The notes beneath the pieces are model-generated. The model did not search any database. It saw nothing but the letters and a program-made list of their open reading frames with translations, and was not told the origin of the DNA. A program made the position numbers and the translations under genes. From contig JADJLX010000002.1 of the NCBI GenBank assembly GCA_016709865.1, positions 372,001 to 436,000 on the forward strand: a stretch of DNA of 64,000 nucleotides, given 5' to 3'. Source of the DNA: Bacteroidales bacterium. GTDB taxonomy: Bacteria > Bacteroidota > Bacteroidia > Bacteroidales > VadinHA17. Positions 62,885-64,000 of the stretch are shown one piece after another. Numbering within the stretch: position 1 is the first letter of the stretch; each line of letters starts with the position of its first letter.

Positions 62885-62993
62885 AATATGATATTTACAC
62901 TTTTATGCATAGTATGTACTAAGATAGGAAATAAAATTGAAACGTACTCTCACTTTGCCAATACCCTTTAATATCAAATTCCTGCTCAAGTCC

Positions 62994-63024
62994 GGGGATC
63001 CTTCGCTATCGCTCAGGATGACAG
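62994..63024. repeat. Dispersed GGATCCTTCGCTATCGCTCA repeat, left copy
   Basis: GATCCTTCGCTATCGCTCAG followed by GATGACAG belongs to the GTCATCCTGAGCG-type intergenic repeat common in bacterial genomes. An inverted, slightly diverged copy lies at 63141-63168, so the two bracket the 22-bp inverted repeat. The gap 62885-63305 holds no gene that I can support. Confidence 0.75.
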
Positions 63025-63044
63025 TTATTTGCGTGGTCAAAGAA

Positions 63045-63121
63045 GGGGAAAGAAGTGGCGATTCGACATAAATTTATCATCTTTAAGAATATTTTTTCAT
63101 CGAATCGCCACTTCTTTCCCC
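63045..63121. repeat. 22-bp perfect inverted repeat
   Basis: The arms at 63045-63066 and 63100-63121 are perfect 22-nt inverted copies (GGGGAAAGAAGTGGCGATTC and its complement at the outer ends) around a 33-nt AT-rich loop. It has no T-tract following on the minus strand. Nested between the two GTCATCC-type repeats it resembles a small non-autonomous element. Confidence 0.8.
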
Positions 63122-63140
63122 ATATACCCTATAATCGCAG

Positions 63141-63168
63141 TGTCATCCCGAAGCGACAGCGAGGGATC
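63141..63168. repeat. Dispersed GTCATCC-type repeat, right copy
   Basis: TGTCATCCCGAAGCGACAGC followed by GAGGGATC is the inverted, diverged copy of the repeat at 62994. Confidence 0.7.
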
Positions 63169-63212
63169 TACGGCTCCATCAATAAACTATAATAATTAGA
63201 TTAACAGGCTGT

Positions 63213-63250
63213 AAAAACAATGTAGGGACACATAATTATGTGTCCCTACA
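63213..63250 (-). terminator. Palindromic terminator after the DUF1735 gene
   Basis: A 30-nt perfect palindrome at 63221-63250 (arms TGTAGGGACACATAA and complement) is followed on the minus strand by TTGTTTTTAC. It lies 55 nt past the stop of the 63306 gene. The palindrome type GTAGGGACAC also occurs as a dispersed repeat in other genomes. Confidence 0.7.
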
Positions 63251-63271
63251 GAAAATTTGTCTCAACCAAAG

Positions 63272-63293
63272 TCCCTCCCCCACGGGGGAGGGA
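63272..63293. repeat. C-rich hairpin next to the DUF1735 stop
   Basis: TCCCTCCCC and GGGGAGGGA pair around a short loop. It is the fourth C-rich hairpin in the window and lies 12 nt downstream of the stop codon at 63306. Confidence 0.65.
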
Positions 63294-63305
63294 TTTAGGG
63301 AGGGG

Positions 63306-64000
63306 TTATTTCGTATAATGCGAAGGATTCTCATCCTGCCATTCGTTGATACCATCACGTATCCTGTTACGGAAAGTGAGAGTATCAGTGCAATGATAGG
63401 TATAGAAAGGCGATGCAGTTTCAGTATACTTGTATTTAAGTATGATCTTTCTCTCCTGTAATAATTTTGAATTATTATAGGTACATTCTCCATCCTGAGT
63501 GAAAACCTGTGATGCACCAGCTACAGGACTGAGATAGAGCTTAGTCCCTTTTTTAGTCAGGCTAAACTGCTTTTTACCAACTACTACCGTGTTCTTATAA
63601 TATCCATTGCATGTAAGAGTGCTGGGCCCTGCAGTTGTAAGTGTCCATATCAGGTTCTCCTGCGTCGGAATAGTAGTCTTGTAATAGATTGTGGTATCGC
63701 TCTTTAAAGGTCTGTTGATCACTGCTGCACCACCATGCCAGTAATTACCGAACAGCATGTTTTCAAACTTTACACCTATAACATTTGTCTTCTTTGCATA
63801 AAGAACTGAGTCTGCATCTGCTGCTGTAATTTTAAAAGGAAGAACATAAGTTGACATAATTGTTTTCAGGGAATCATTCAAAAAGCTTGTTGAATCAGCC
63901 TTTATGACAACTGTTCCTCCATGCCATCCCGCCTTGATTACCATTGTGGTGGTGCTGGGTGTCATCTGATAATAATTGGAAGGTAACTGCTGAAGAGCAG
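63306..64000 (-). CDS. DUF1735-domain glycan-binding protein, C-terminal part
   Basis: 231 residues are visible; the reading frame stays open to the window edge, so the N-terminus and any lipobox lie outside. QQLPSNYYQMTPSTTTMVIK then AGWHGGTVVIKADSTSFLND and YVLPFKITAADADSVLYAKK are the DUF1735 pattern of BT_3987-like surface glycan-binding proteins. VIGVKFENMLFGNYWHGGAA and the C-terminal DUF4361-like sandwich follow, ending RIRDGINEWQDENPSHYTK. Such proteins are encoded downstream of SusC/SusD pairs, so a SusCD pair is expected just beyond the right edge. A palindromic terminator follows the stop. Confidence 0.85.
   Translation of the reverse strand, partial: ALQQLPSNYYQMTPSTTTMVIKAGWHGGTVVIKADSTSFLNDSLKTIMSTYVLPFKITAADADSVLYAKKTNVIGVKFENMLFGNYWHGGAAVINRPLKSDTTIYYKTTIPTQENLIWTLTTAGPSTLTCNGYYKNTVVVGKKQFSLTKKGTKLYLSPVAGASQVFTQDGECTYNNSKLLQERKIILKYKYTETASPFYTYHCTDTLTFRNRIRDGINEWQDENPSHYTK

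Overview
This window looks like a chromosomal segment of an environmental Bacteroidota bacterium, most likely in the Bacteroidales/Marinilabiliales area. The signs are Bacteroidota-type TAnnTTTG promoters, a tmRNA whose tag reads GESNYALAA, many secreted or lipoprotein glycan-active enzymes, FtsX-type permeases of about 790 residues, DUF5916 and DUF1735 proteins, and an NtrC-type regulator. The DNA is AT-rich. No complete mobile element, CRISPR array, rRNA or tRNA was seen.

Layout. 1-2442: the 5' part of a GH95 fucosidase gene and a broken saccharopine-dehydrogenase-family gene. 2511-3094: a 7-nt-register repeat array, then ssrA (tmRNA) with promoter and terminator. 3096-5443: a frameshifted MATE/ANKH-like transporter and a polytopic membrane protein. 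5470-9442: a two-gene module of an nSTAND-type NTPase with WD40 repeats and a partner carrying an RNxxxH motif like HEPN RNases. This is the best candidate for an undescribed defence or signalling system. 9534-14666: a 55-aa membrane protein, a DUF362 protein, an NTF2-like lipoprotein, a secreted metallo-beta-lactamase-fold enzyme and a frameshifted DUF5916 outer-membrane protein. 14864-30285: a TolC/adaptor/ATPase/permease export operon behind a sigma-54-like promoter, an orphan sigma-54 activator, a GRAM-like protein and three more FtsX-type permeases without their own ATPase.

30385-64000 is a carbohydrate-catabolism region. It holds a six-hairpin glycosidase, many esterases (carboxylesterase B, CE1-like, SGNH, sialate O-acetylesterase, an STN-fused alpha/beta hydrolase), GH29, GH2, PL10 pectate lyase, sialidase-like propellers, Gfo/Idh/MocA oxidoreductases, amidohydrolases, a LacI regulator, a sugar-nucleotide pair (nucleotidyltransferase-GHMP kinase fusion plus GDP-mannose-epimerase-like enzyme) and, at the right edge, a DUF1735 glycan-binding lipoprotein. 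It reads as several adjoining utilisation loci for acetylated, fucose-containing plant or algal polysaccharide such as pectin. SusC/SusD are not in the window.

Two large-scale patterns stand out. First, intergenic DNA, and one coding region, carries arrays that keep a strict 7-nt register although the unit differs from locus to locus. A second class of inverted elements is built from CACGGAG or CACAAAGG units spaced about 10-12 nt. Second, every single-base frameshift found lies in the first 14.7 kb and falls in a 3-4 nt homopolymer. This suggests consensus errors in that part of the contig, although one gene also carries an in-frame stop.
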